Translations under genes and position numbers: made by a program | Origin: Cypionkella sp. | GTDB lineage: Bacteria > Pseudomonadota > Alphaproteobacteria > Rhodobacterales > Rhodobacteraceae | Direction: 5' to 3' | DNA: 64,000 nt | Assembly (NCBI RefSeq): GCF_030652235.1 | Contig: NZ_JAUSBA010000046.1 | Span: forward strand, 1-64,000 | Notes under the pieces: generated by a model | The model's input: only the letters and a program-made list of their open reading frames with translations | Databases searched by the model: none | Told to the model about the DNA's origin: nothing | In this document: positions 27,589-35,655 of the stretch, piece after piece | How the letters are laid out: each line of letters begins with the position of its first letter | How positions within the stretch are numbered: the stretch's first letter is position 1

Positions 27589-29199
27589 ATGCCCGACACA
27601 TCGACAATCCTGTCGCTGCCCATGATCCAACCCGCGCAAGCGCAAAAACATGTGACGCATAACGAAGCCGTGCGGCTGCTCGATTTGATGGTGCAGCTTT
27701 CGGTTAAGGCGCGGGCTTTGAGCGTGCCGCCCGTCAGCCCAGTGCTGGGTGACCGCTATATCGTGCCTGCGGAGGCGAGCGGGGCTTGGGCGGGGCAGGC
27801 GGGGAAGATTGCACTGTTCGAGACCGGGGTGTGGCAGTTTTTCACGCCACTGGCGGGCTGGCAGGCCTATGTTGTCGCCGAAGCGGCGATGGCGATTTTC
27901 AACGGTACGGCTTGGCTGGCTTTGACCGACGGACCGCTTTCGGTGGGACAGCTTGGTGTGTCAGCGACGCCGGATGCGAGCAATCGGCTGGCGGTGTCCT
28001 CACCTGCATCGCTGTTCGATCATGCGGGCGCTGGGCATCTGATGAAGCTGAACAAGGCCAGTGCAACGGACAGCGCCAGCGTGGCGTTTCAAACCGGATA
28101 TTCCAGCCGGGCTTTGCTGGGCACGCAAGGCTCGGATGATTTCAGCCTGAAAGTCTCATCGGATGGGGCCAGTTTTCTGGATGCCGTGACGGTGGCGGCA
28201 GGCACGGGCTATGTGGCGCTGCCGCAGGGAGTGCTGGCGAGCGGGTTCACCTTGCGCGATCCGGCTGATCCGACCAAGCGGGCGACTTTTTCGCTGGCAT
28301 CTGTGACGACGGCCACGACGCGCAGTTATACCTTGCCGAACGCCAACACAGAATTGGCGGGGCTTGCGGTGACGCAGACCTTCACCGGGGCGAAGACGTT
28401 TTCGGGTGGGTTGACGGTGAGCGGAGCCACGGCGAGTCTTGGCACCTCAACCGCGAACAGCACCTATAGCGTCGGTGGTGGAGCGACGGCATCGGGCAAC
28501 ACCTCGACGATCAGTCTGGGCACCGGCGGGGTGAGTGGTTCGACCACAGTGGTCAATATCGGATCGAGCGTGGCGGGGGCGCTGGGCACAACGGTGATCA
28601 ACTCGCCCAGCGTCAGCTTTGCGGCCAGCGTCACCAGCATTGCGGCCCCTGCGGCGGCGGTCACGGCCGATAAGCTGGGTCTGGGCGGCGCTACCCCCGA
28701 CGCGACCAACCGCCTGTCTGTCAATGCAGCCGCGACGCTGTTGAACCATGCCGGGGCCGGGCATCAGGTTAAGCTGAACAAGGCTGGGGCCGCAGATACC
28801 GCCAGCCTGACGTTTCAGACCGGGTTTTCTGGGCGGGCCGAGATGGGCACCACCGGCTCGGATGATTTCGCGATCAAGGTCAGCCCGGACGGATCGACAT
28901 TTTACACTGCGATGACGGTGGGGCGGGCGACGGGGCAGGCCACGCTGCCGCAGGTGCTGAATTTGGGTGGTCAGGCGGCGGACCCTGCCAGCCCGGTGAA
29001 TGGCATGGTCTGGCTGAATACCACCTCGGGGCAGGTCAAGGTGCGCAGTGCGGGGGTCAGCCAAGCGATCAGCGCCGGGATCAGTGACGGTGCCAAGGGG
29101 GATGTCATCGTCTCGGGTGGCGGCACGGTCTGGGCGCTGGCGGCTCCAGCAAAATACGGCGTGCAGGTCGCGCTGAACCAACAAGCATTTATTAACTAG
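27589..29199 (+). CDS. DUF2793 protein, gene-transfer-agent tail-fibre-like
   Basis: 536-residue protein. The first 110 residues are a DUF2793 domain (LPMIQPAQAQKHVTHNEAVR, LGDRYIVPAEASGAWAGQAG), which in Rhodobacter occurs in the gene transfer agent tail fibre. The rest is rich in S, T, A and G, like beta-structured fibres. An internal duplication is clear: residues about 125-215 (ATPDASNRLAVSSPASL, HAGAGHLMKLNKA) recur at about 365-455 (ATPDATNRLSVNAAATL, HAGAGHQVKLNKA). It leads a three-gene set ending in a glycine-rich protein. AGGTTTAT precedes the ATG. No GTA structural genes are nearby, which matches a separately located fibre locus. Confidence 0.75.
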   Translation: MPDTSTILSLPMIQPAQAQKHVTHNEAVRLLDLMVQLSVKARALSVPPVSPVLGDRYIVPAEASGAWAGQAGKIALFETGVWQFFTPLAGWQAYVVAEAAMAIFNGTAWLALTDGPLSVGQLGVSATPDASNRLAVSSPASLFDHAGAGHLMKLNKASATDSASVAFQTGYSSRALLGTQGSDDFSLKVSSDGASFLDAVTVAAGTGYVALPQGVLASGFTLRDPADPTKRATFSLASVTTATTRSYTLPNANTELAGLAVTQTFTGAKTFSGGLTVSGATASLGTSTANSTYSVGGGATASGNTSTISLGTGGVSGSTTVVNIGSSVAGALGTTVINSPSVSFAASVTSIAAPAAAVTADKLGLGGATPDATNRLSVNAAATLLNHAGAGHQVKLNKAGAADTASLTFQTGFSGRAEMGTTGSDDFAIKVSPDGSTFYTAMTVGRATGQATLPQVLNLGGQAADPASPVNGMVWLNTTSGQVKVRSAGVSQAISAGISDGAKGDVIVSGGGTVWALAAPAKYGVQVALNQQAFIN

Positions 29200-29209
29200 G
29201 AGAGCGGCA

Positions 29210-29623
29210 ATGCCCGGCAATACTTCCCCGATTTTCTCAAGAGTGGCCCGTGTGGAATGGGCGGGCGGCATTACCGCCGCCAATACCGCCAAGGATGGCA
29301 CTGGCACCGTGGATACGGTGTTCACGGCGGATGCGACGAATGGATCTTATCTGCAAAAATTGGGGGTGCGCCCGAAAGGCACCAATGTGGCCTCGGTGCT
29401 GCGGGTGTTTTTGAACAACGGCGTGACCAATGCCACCGCCGGCAATAATGTGCTGATTGCCGAGTTGTCGCTGCCTGCGACCACGCTTTCCGAAGTGGCG
29501 GCTTTGTCGGGCAACGAGTTGCCGCTGAACATCCCGGTGCCGCCCGGCTACCGCGTGCAGGTCACGTTGGGAACGGCAGTGGCGGGCGGCTATGCGGTGG
29601 TGGGCTTTGGGGGGGATTACTGA
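29210..29623 (+). CDS. Hypothetical protein of tail-fibre-like cluster (137 aa)
   Basis: I do not recognise the family. The 137 residues are mostly predicted beta-strand with many T, A, V and G. The C-terminal half, LPLNIPVPPGYRVQVTLGTAVAGGYAV, looks like a jelly-roll or fibre-head strand arrangement. It starts 10 bp after the DUF2793 gene behind an AGGAG and its stop overlaps the next start by one base (TGATG). It is probably a component of the same fibre or adhesin. Confidence 0.6.
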   Translation: MPGNTSPIFSRVARVEWAGGITAANTAKDGTGTVDTVFTADATNGSYLQKLGVRPKGTNVASVLRVFLNNGVTNATAGNNVLIAELSLPATTLSEVAALSGNELPLNIPVPPGYRVQVTLGTAVAGGYAVVGFGGDY

Positions 29624-30489
29624 TGAGTTTTCCGTATTTCCTGCCGCGAGAAGCAGGACAGACAAGGCGGTTTGATCCTGCGGGTGCTGCGGGCCAGTGG
29701 CACAGCTATACGGTGCCGCTGGGCGCTGTGCTGCTGGAGATATTGCTGGTCGGTGGCGGTGGCGGTGGCGGCGCTGGTTTTGCGGCGGCAGCGGCTGCGG
29801 CGCGCGGCGGCGGCGGCGGTGGTGGGGGTGGGGCGGTGTCGCGTATCGTGGTGGCGGCGGCTTTGCTGCCGGGGACGCTGTTCGTCTCGGCGGGCGCGGG
29901 TGGTGCGAGTGGGGTGGCGGGTGGGGCTTCGAGTGTCGGTGTCACCCCGGTGGCGACGGTGGCGAGCAACTTGGTCAGCGCCAATGGTGGCAGTGCGGGC
30001 GGCACAGGGACTGGTGCTGCGGTGGGCGCTGCGGGGGCTGCGGGGACCATCACCACCGGCGGGGCCTATTCGGCGCTGGGCAGCTTTGTCAGCATCGCGG
30101 GCCAAGCGGGTGGTGCGGGTGGGGCTGTGGCGGGTGGCACCGGCACAGCGGTGGCGTTTGGCGGCGTCAATGTTTTCATCACAGGCGGCGCGGGGGGCGC
30201 GGGGGCAACCTCGGCTGATTTCGCGGGCGGCGCGTTGAATGGGGCTGGGCTGTGCCCGACGCTTGCAGGCGGTGCGGCGGGCAGCAACAACGGTGCGGCG
30301 GGCTATGAGCTGTGGCTGCCGCCAACCTTCTCGGGTGGTTCGGGCGGTGGGGCCTCGAACACTGCTGCGGGCGGGACGGGTGGCGCGGGCGCGCGCGGCT
30401 CGGGCGGCGGCGGCGGCGGGGCTGGCGTTACCGCAGGTCAGGGTGGGCGCGGCGGCGACGGCTTTGTGCTGATCACCTGCATTTCCTAA
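29623..30489 (+). CDS. Glycine-rich tail-fibre/adhesin-like protein
   Basis: 288 residues. The N-terminal 45 residues (WHSYTVPLGAVLLEILLVGG) resemble the PAGV-type strand pair that opens glycine-rich fibre domains. The rest is dominated by glycine and alanine, with runs of six or seven glycines, and ends GGRGGDGFVLITCIS. Such glycine-rich domains form polyglycine-II bundles in some phage receptor-binding tips; applying that here is inference. It overlaps the preceding gene by one base. There is no signal peptide, arguing against ordinary Sec secretion. Confidence 0.6.
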   Translation: MSFPYFLPREAGQTRRFDPAGAAGQWHSYTVPLGAVLLEILLVGGGGGGGAGFAAAAAAARGGGGGGGGGAVSRIVVAAALLPGTLFVSAGAGGASGVAGGASSVGVTPVATVASNLVSANGGSAGGTGTGAAVGAAGAAGTITTGGAYSALGSFVSIAGQAGGAGGAVAGGTGTAVAFGGVNVFITGGAGGAGATSADFAGGALNGAGLCPTLAGGAAGSNNGAAGYELWLPPTFSGGSGGGASNTAAGGTGGAGARGSGGGGGGAGVTAGQGGRGGDGFVLITCIS

Positions 30490-30645
30490 GCTGCGGCGCA
30501 GTTATCGGGTCGGGGGGGCAAACCTTCCGGCCTTTTGCATGGCTCGCGATTTTTCGCTTGGTTTTCCACGCTTTGATTGTTCGCGTATTTGACACAGTGC
30601 CCCGCTCTGCCTAAGACAAGACTGGAACAGCCAGGAGCGTTTGGC

Positions 30646-31950
30646 ATGAAGATTGCGATGATCGGAACCGGCTATGTCGGCTTGGTTTCGGGCGTGTGTT
30701 TCTCGGATTTCGGGCATGAGGTGATTTGCGTCGACAAAGACCCCGGCAAGATCGAGCGGTTGCGTGCGGGTGAAGTGCCGATTTTTGAGCCGGGGCTTGA
30801 GGTGTTGATGGCCAAGAACGTCGCCGCCGGGCGGTTGTCGTTCACGCTGGATCTGGCCGAGGCGGTGGCGGGCGCGGAGGCGGTGTTTATCGCGGTGGGT
30901 ACGCCCACACGGCGCGGTGACGGCCATGCGGATCTGACCTATGTGATGACCGCAGCGGAAGAAATTGGCCGCGCGTTGACCGGTTACGCGGTGATCGTCA
31001 CCAAATCGACGGTGCCTGTGGGGACCAACCGGAAGGTGGCCGAGGCGGTGGCTGCGGCCAACCCGGATGCCAAGTTCGACGTGGCCTCAAACCCGGAATT
31101 CCTGCGCGAAGGCGCTGCGATTGACGATTTCATGCGGCCTGATCGGGTCGTGGTGGGGGTCGAATCCAAGCGGGCGCGCAAAGTGATGGCGGATATTTAC
31201 CGCCCGCTGTTTTTGCGCGAATTTCCGGTGGTGTACACGGGGCTGGAATCCGCCGAGATGATCAAATACGCGGCCAATGCGTTTCTGGCCACCAAGATCA
31301 CCTTCATCAACGAAATCGCGGCTTTGTGCGAGAAGGTCGGCGCGGATATCAAGGATGTGTCGAAAGGCATGGGGATGGATGGCCGCATCGGCAACAAGTT
31401 CCTGCACGCGGGCCCGGGCTATGGTGGGTCGTGTTTTCCGAAAGATACTATGGCTTTGGCCCGTATTGGTCAGGATCATGCCGTGCCGATGCAGATCACC
31501 GAGACGGTGATCAAGGTCAACAATGAAATCAAACGCCGGATGATCGACAAGCTTGTCGATCTGTGTGACGGCAGCCTGAACGGCAAGACCATCGCGGTGC
31601 TGGGCGTCACCTTCAAGCCCAACACCGATGACATGCGCGACGCGCCCAGCCTGACCATCGTGCCCGCTTTGGTGGGCGGTGGGGCCAAGGTGCGTGTGGT
31701 TGACCCCCAAGGCCAGCGCGAGGGTGAGGCGCTGTTGCCGGGGGTGAAATGGGTCGAAAGCCCGTATCAGGCGGCGCATGGCGCTGATCTGGTGGTGCTG
31801 CTGACCGAGTGGAATGAGTTCCGCGCCTTGGATCTTGCGAAGCTGGCGAAGAAGATGGTCACGCCGCGGATGGCCGATCTGCGCAACATCTACTCGCTGG
31901 AAGAAGCTACCGAGGCCGGGTTTGAAACCTATGTCGCGGTGGGGCGCTGA
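30646..31950 (+). CDS. ugd: UDP-glucose 6-dehydrogenase
   Basis: 434-residue enzyme that oxidises UDP-glucose to UDP-glucuronate with two NAD. The Rossmann motif MKIAMIGTGYVGLVSG begins at residue 1. The catalytic cysteine is in GPGYGGSCFPKDT, and GVTFKPNTDDMRDAPS marks the C-terminal domain. The ATG at 30646, behind CAGGAG, gives the exact family start. Its product is the substrate of the decarboxylase at 5737. It is followed by a glycosyltransferase-like gene and galE in the same direction. Confidence 0.95.
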   Translation: MKIAMIGTGYVGLVSGVCFSDFGHEVICVDKDPGKIERLRAGEVPIFEPGLEVLMAKNVAAGRLSFTLDLAEAVAGAEAVFIAVGTPTRRGDGHADLTYVMTAAEEIGRALTGYAVIVTKSTVPVGTNRKVAEAVAAANPDAKFDVASNPEFLREGAAIDDFMRPDRVVVGVESKRARKVMADIYRPLFLREFPVVYTGLESAEMIKYAANAFLATKITFINEIAALCEKVGADIKDVSKGMGMDGRIGNKFLHAGPGYGGSCFPKDTMALARIGQDHAVPMQITETVIKVNNEIKRRMIDKLVDLCDGSLNGKTIAVLGVTFKPNTDDMRDAPSLTIVPALVGGGAKVRVVDPQGQREGEALLPGVKWVESPYQAAHGADLVVLLTEWNEFRALDLAKLAKKMVTPRMADLRNIYSLEEATEAGFETYVAVGR

Positions 31951-32024
31951 ACCAAGGGCTATGATTTAAGCTTTGCTCGGGCGTCAGGCTCTGGCAAAGC
32001 TTTGGTGTGAGTGAGGTGGTGCAG

Positions 32025-32942
32025 ATGTTGGACGCCAAAGAGTCGATCCTTTTCGTGGTGGACGGCACGGGGCTTGAGGCACAATCTTTGCTGCTGGCCG
32101 CGTCTTTGGCCAAGCATCACCCCGACCGCAGCACGGTTGATCTGATCGCGTATGTCTCGCCCCGCTCGGCGGGCAGTCTGACAGAGGTGACGCGGGCGCT
32201 TTATGCACATTGCGGCGTGCAGGTGCAGCCCTTGCCCTCGGCTGACGGGATTTGGGCCAAGCCCTATCCGCATGGCAATAAGATCCTTGCCTGCGCAGCC
32301 CCGCGCGGCTCAACCCGCAGCCTGTTTATTGACACCGATACGGTTTGCCTTGGCGGGCTGACCGGGCTTGATCTGGTGGGTCCCGATGTGGTGGCACTGG
32401 TACCCGAGGGCCTGCCGACTTGGGGCAAAAAACCCGATAAATGGCAGCGTGCCTATGATTTCTTTGGCCTGCCGTTGCCGGAAGATCGGGTGCAATTGAC
32501 GCGGGGGCGGCAGCTTGACTATCTGCCCTATTTCAACGCCGGCTTTATTGGCTTTGGCGACCTGCCCCGCCCCGGTGCGACCACGAATTTTGCGCAAGAC
32601 TGGTTGCAAACCGCCATCGACTTTGACCATGGCTGCCCGATCAAGCGTAAGCGACCTTGGCTGGATCAGATCACGCTGCCGCTGACCATGAAGCGCTTCG
32701 GCTTTTCCTATCAGGTGCTGCATGAGCTGTGGAACTTCTCGATCGCGGACCGCTTGAAGCTGAGCCGCGCCAAGAAGGCCCGGCTGATCCATTATCACCG
32801 TTTTGTCCATCTGAAGCGGCTAGATTTTCACACCATCTTTATCGCCGATGCCCTCGCCTGTGTGCCTGCGGCCATGGCCGAGGCGCTGCTGGCGCAGTTG
32901 AGCAACCTCGCCGTCGATCCGGTGGAAACAGCGGCGGCGTGA
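32025..32942 (+). CDS. DTDT-motif glycosyltransferase-like protein
   Basis: 305-residue protein with a nucleotide-diphospho-sugar transferase-like layout. LFIDTDTVCL carries a DxD-type metal motif, preceded by AKPYPHGNKILACAAP and followed by YFNAGFIGFG and RPWLDQITLPL. The same ordered motifs occur in the minus-strand gene at 41961, so the two are paralogues. It lies between ugd and galE, which suggests it uses UDP-glucuronate, UDP-galactose or a derivative. I chose the ATG at 32025 because GAGGTGG lies eight bases upstream; a GTG at 32007 lacks a ribosome binding site. The acceptor is unknown. Confidence 0.65.
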   Translation: MLDAKESILFVVDGTGLEAQSLLLAASLAKHHPDRSTVDLIAYVSPRSAGSLTEVTRALYAHCGVQVQPLPSADGIWAKPYPHGNKILACAAPRGSTRSLFIDTDTVCLGGLTGLDLVGPDVVALVPEGLPTWGKKPDKWQRAYDFFGLPLPEDRVQLTRGRQLDYLPYFNAGFIGFGDLPRPGATTNFAQDWLQTAIDFDHGCPIKRKRPWLDQITLPLTMKRFGFSYQVLHELWNFSIADRLKLSRAKKARLIHYHRFVHLKRLDFHTIFIADALACVPAAMAEALLAQLSNLAVDPVETAAA

Positions 32943-33039
32943 TGGGCAAATTTGCCCGTAGTCTCGGCGATTGCGCTGGACCTTGGCGCTAAAACCCGCA
33001 TTTAGTCGCGGCATTGGCTGCGGGGACGGGCGAAAGCGG

Positions 33040-34029
33040 ATGATGCAAAGGCATGTGTTGGTGACGGGTGGGGCGGGCTATATTGGCGCGCATGCCTGTA
33101 AGGTTCTCGCACAAGCGGGCTTTGTGCCGGTGGCGTTTGACAACCTGTCGACCGGCTGGGCGGAGGCGGTGAAATTCGGGCCCTTTGTGCAGGGTGATTT
33201 GTTGGACCGGGCCCAGATCGACGCGGCTTTCCTGCGCTATCGCCCGGTGGCGGTGATGCATTTTGCAGCTTTGTCCTTGGTGGGCGAGTCGATGACCGAT
33301 CCGGGGCGTTATTGGCGCACCAACGTCAACGGCTCGCTCAATCTGGTCGAGGCAGCGGTGGCGGCGGGCTGTATGAATTTCGTGTTCTCCTCGACCTGTG
33401 CGACTTATGGTGACCAAGACGGCGTGTTGCTGGATGAAGATACGCCGCAGCATCCGATCAATGCCTATGGCGCGTCGAAAAAGGCCATCGAGGAAATTCT
33501 GAAGAATTTTGGTGCGGCCTACGGGCTGAACCATGTGATCTTCCGCTATTTCAACGTCGCAGGTGCCGACCCCGAGGCGGAAGTTGGCGAACAGCACCGC
33601 CCGGAAACCCATCTGATTCCGCTGATGCTGGATGCGATCGAAGGCCGTCGCCCGGCGCTGACGGTATTTGGGCAGGATTACCCGACGCCCGACGGCACCT
33701 GTGTGCGCGACTATGTGCATGTGATGGATCTGGCCGATGCGCATGTGAAGGGGGTGAACTGGCTGCTGGAAGGGCGCGGCAACCGCGCCTTCAACCTTGG
33801 CACCGGGCATGGCTTTTCGGTGCGGCAGGTGGTGGATGCCAGTCGCGCTGTGACCAACCGCGATGTGCCGATCCTGCAAGGCCCGCGCCGGGCGGGCGAT
33901 GCGGCGTCGCTGGTGTCAGGCTCTGACCGCGCCCGCGCTGAACTGGGGTGGCAGCCTGTTCGCTCTACCCTGCCAGAGATGATCCGCGATGCGCTGGGCT
34001 GGAGCCAGAAACCTGGGTTTCTGCGCTAA
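33040..34029 (+). CDS. galE: UDP-glucose 4-epimerase
   Basis: 329-residue extended SDR interconverting UDP-glucose and UDP-galactose. It has [14 protein letters not shown] near the N-terminus, SSTCATYGD with the catalytic threonine/serine, the YGASKKAIEE catalytic tyrosine and lysine, and FRYFNVAGADPE. The ATG at 33040 gives a normal start; an open extension upstream is not homologous. It closes the ugd cluster and may also serve galactose entry from the galactosidase operon at 45377-53571. Confidence 0.93.
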   Translation: MMQRHVLVTGGAGYIGAHACKVLAQAGFVPVAFDNLSTGWAEAVKFGPFVQGDLLDRAQIDAAFLRYRPVAVMHFAALSLVGESMTDPGRYWRTNVNGSLNLVEAAVAAGCMNFVFSSTCATYGDQDGVLLDEDTPQHPINAYGASKKAIEEILKNFGAAYGLNHVIFRYFNVAGADPEAEVGEQHRPETHLIPLMLDAIEGRRPALTVFGQDYPTPDGTCVRDYVHVMDLADAHVKGVNWLLEGRGNRAFNLGTGHGFSVRQVVDASRAVTNRDVPILQGPRRAGDAASLVSGSDRARAELGWQPVRSTLPEMIRDALGWSQKPGFLR

Positions 34030-34171
34030 AAGTGGCTTTCAGAGCATCGCGTCAGTTCGTCTTCCCAGCTGGGAGTGACTTGTGTATTCGTACAGTTTCA
34101 ACGCCATTTTCCACAATATGTTGTGGTATTGCGCGACATGAGGCAAATATCATAGTTAACGCTTTCTAACT

Positions 34172-34945
34172 TTAGCCTTGCCCGATCGCCCGATAATCGC
34201 GCGCTTGGCTTGACAGCCGCGCAGCCGCCACCCGCGGCACATCTGCTATCAGCAATGCAGGACCCATCCCGGCTTGCGCCAACACCTCGCCATCCGCGCC
34301 CACGATCAAAGAGCCGCCTGCATAGGTCAGATCGCCCTCGATCCCGCAGTAATTGGCATAAACAATCGTCATGCCATGATTGGCCGCCATCGCGGGCACA
34401 GTGGCGCGCATCACATGGGTATAGGGCAGCATATTGGCGGTTGGCACCAGCAGAACCGTGACGCCCACCGCCGCCAAAGCCGCGATATGGGGGGCAAATT
34501 CAACATCATAGCAAATCAGAAGTGCGGCTTTGTGCCCGGCCAGATCGAAGGTGACATAGGCATCGCCCGCTTGGTAAATCGATGCCTCACGCGCGCCATA
34601 CAGTTGGATTTTGCGGTAATGTGCCAACGCGCGGCCATCCGGCCCCAAGGCCAAAGCCGCGTTGTAAACGGCATCACCGTCCCGCTCGGCATAGCCGAAC
34701 ACCAGCCCACAGCCCGCGCCGCGACAGGCATCGGCCAGACCATCCTGCCACGCCCCGCCACGCAGCAGTGCCAGCGCAGCAATCGCATCGCTGTTATAGC
34801 CCGGCGCAAAACTTTCCGGCACCACCAGCATATCGGCCCCGGCAGCCCCCGCGGCACGCAAACCACGCTTCACCGCCAAGAAGGCTGCCGCGCAATCTCC
34901 GGCGGGCGAGGGGGCTTGCATCAGCGCAAGACGAAGATCGGGCAT
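34172..34945 (-). CDS. Carbon-nitrogen hydrolase (nitrilase superfamily)
   Basis: 257-residue cytosolic amidase-like enzyme. The catalytic triad is visible: E in VVPESFAPGY, K in HYRKIQLYG, and C in ALLICYDVEF. GGSLIVGADGEVLAQ is the usual C-terminal signature. The preferred start at 34945 follows an AGGAG; longer in-frame starts add non-homologous residues. Many relatives cut N-carbamoyl or omega-amide compounds, but the substrate cannot be fixed from sequence. It is flanked by non-coding DNA and is not in an evident operon. Confidence 0.85.
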   Translation of the reverse strand: MPDLRLALMQAPSPAGDCAAAFLAVKRGLRAAGAAGADMLVVPESFAPGYNSDAIAALALLRGGAWQDGLADACRGAGCGLVFGYAERDGDAVYNAALALGPDGRALAHYRKIQLYGAREASIYQAGDAYVTFDLAGHKAALLICYDVEFAPHIAALAAVGVTVLLVPTANMLPYTHVMRATVPAMAANHGMTIVYANYCGIEGDLTYAGGSLIVGADGEVLAQAGMGPALLIADVPRVAAARLSSQARDYRAIGQG

Positions 34946-35655
34946 CGGAGGACTCCTGCTTTGGTTTGGCCGCATCATGGCGCGGCGACGGCGCGCTGTC
35001 ACCCCCACCGGCATTGACTTTATCGCGGGCTTTCCTCAGCTTTCCCCAAACCAAGCGGTTCTGCTTGCCTCCCGGCCATAGCCTGATTTCCCGCGTCAAA
35101 GATGAAGGCCGGTTCCTGCCGCAAGAGGTGGCGCATCGTCTGATATTGGGGTTTGACCGCATCCTGATCGCGTCAAACAATTGCTGTGATGGCACCGAAC
35201 AGCTGTTCGCGGCGACCAGCAGATGCCGCGGCAGCGCAGGCCCGGTCGTGCTGTGATCCCGGCAGATCCGGCAACAGATCGGCCTTGCCCCGCGTGATCG
35301 CCCCCACCTGCGGCGGACAACGCGCGGCCAGCGTTGTTGCCAGCGCCGCCATCTGATGCAGATTGCCGCAGCAATTCTGCGCGTTCAGCAGCGCCGCCGC
35401 TGCCGGGTTAAAGCCGGCCAGAACATCGAAGCTTTGGCTGAACAGCGGCCCGGGCAGCCGGATCAGATCTAGGCGTCTGCTGCACGGCATCGAGGGCGGC
35501 ATCGTCTTTGTCCACGGATGAGAGGCCGGTCCCGCGCGCTTGGCAGCCCGCGCCACACCCAGACCGATTGCCGCAGGCAGCCGTCCAGGACCCGGATTGC
35601 GTTGCCGTAAGATGCGGCACAGATTAGGTCTTACTCGATATCAGTCAGGGCAGGC
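34946..35655. other. Degenerate intergenic stretch before cydD
   Basis: 710 bp without an intact gene. It contains a glycosyltransferase fragment (35095-35220). The remainder, 35221-35655, has open frames on the minus strand but none resembles a known protein. The cydD promoter should lie at its right end. I saw no clear FNR-type TTGAT-N4-ATCAA site. Confidence 0.45.
35095..35220 (+). pseudogene. GT2-type glycosyltransferase fragment
   Basis: About 42 codons match the start of a glycosyltransferase family 2 protein: VKDEGRFLPQEVAHRLILGF followed by DRILIASNNCCDGTEQLF. The match resembles proteins that begin with a xVRNEAPWLxEWVAYHRLIGFD pattern. One or two residues are missing around LPQEVAHR. 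Upstream and downstream sequence does not continue the homology, so it is a remnant. Confidence 0.65.

Noticed and set aside
34582-35256. A 224-codon plus-strand frame overlapping the nitrilase gene
   Set aside because: Most of it is antisense to the nitrilase. Only its last part (from 35095) shows real homology, to a glycosyltransferase, and is listed as a fragment.
35173-35556. A 127-codon minus-strand frame before cydD
   Set aside because: No known family, no good ribosome binding site, and it overlaps a glycosyltransferase remnant; treated as non-coding.
35600-35655. An FNR or ArcA-type site upstream of cydD
   Set aside because: No TTGAT-N4-ATCAA or close variant is visible.
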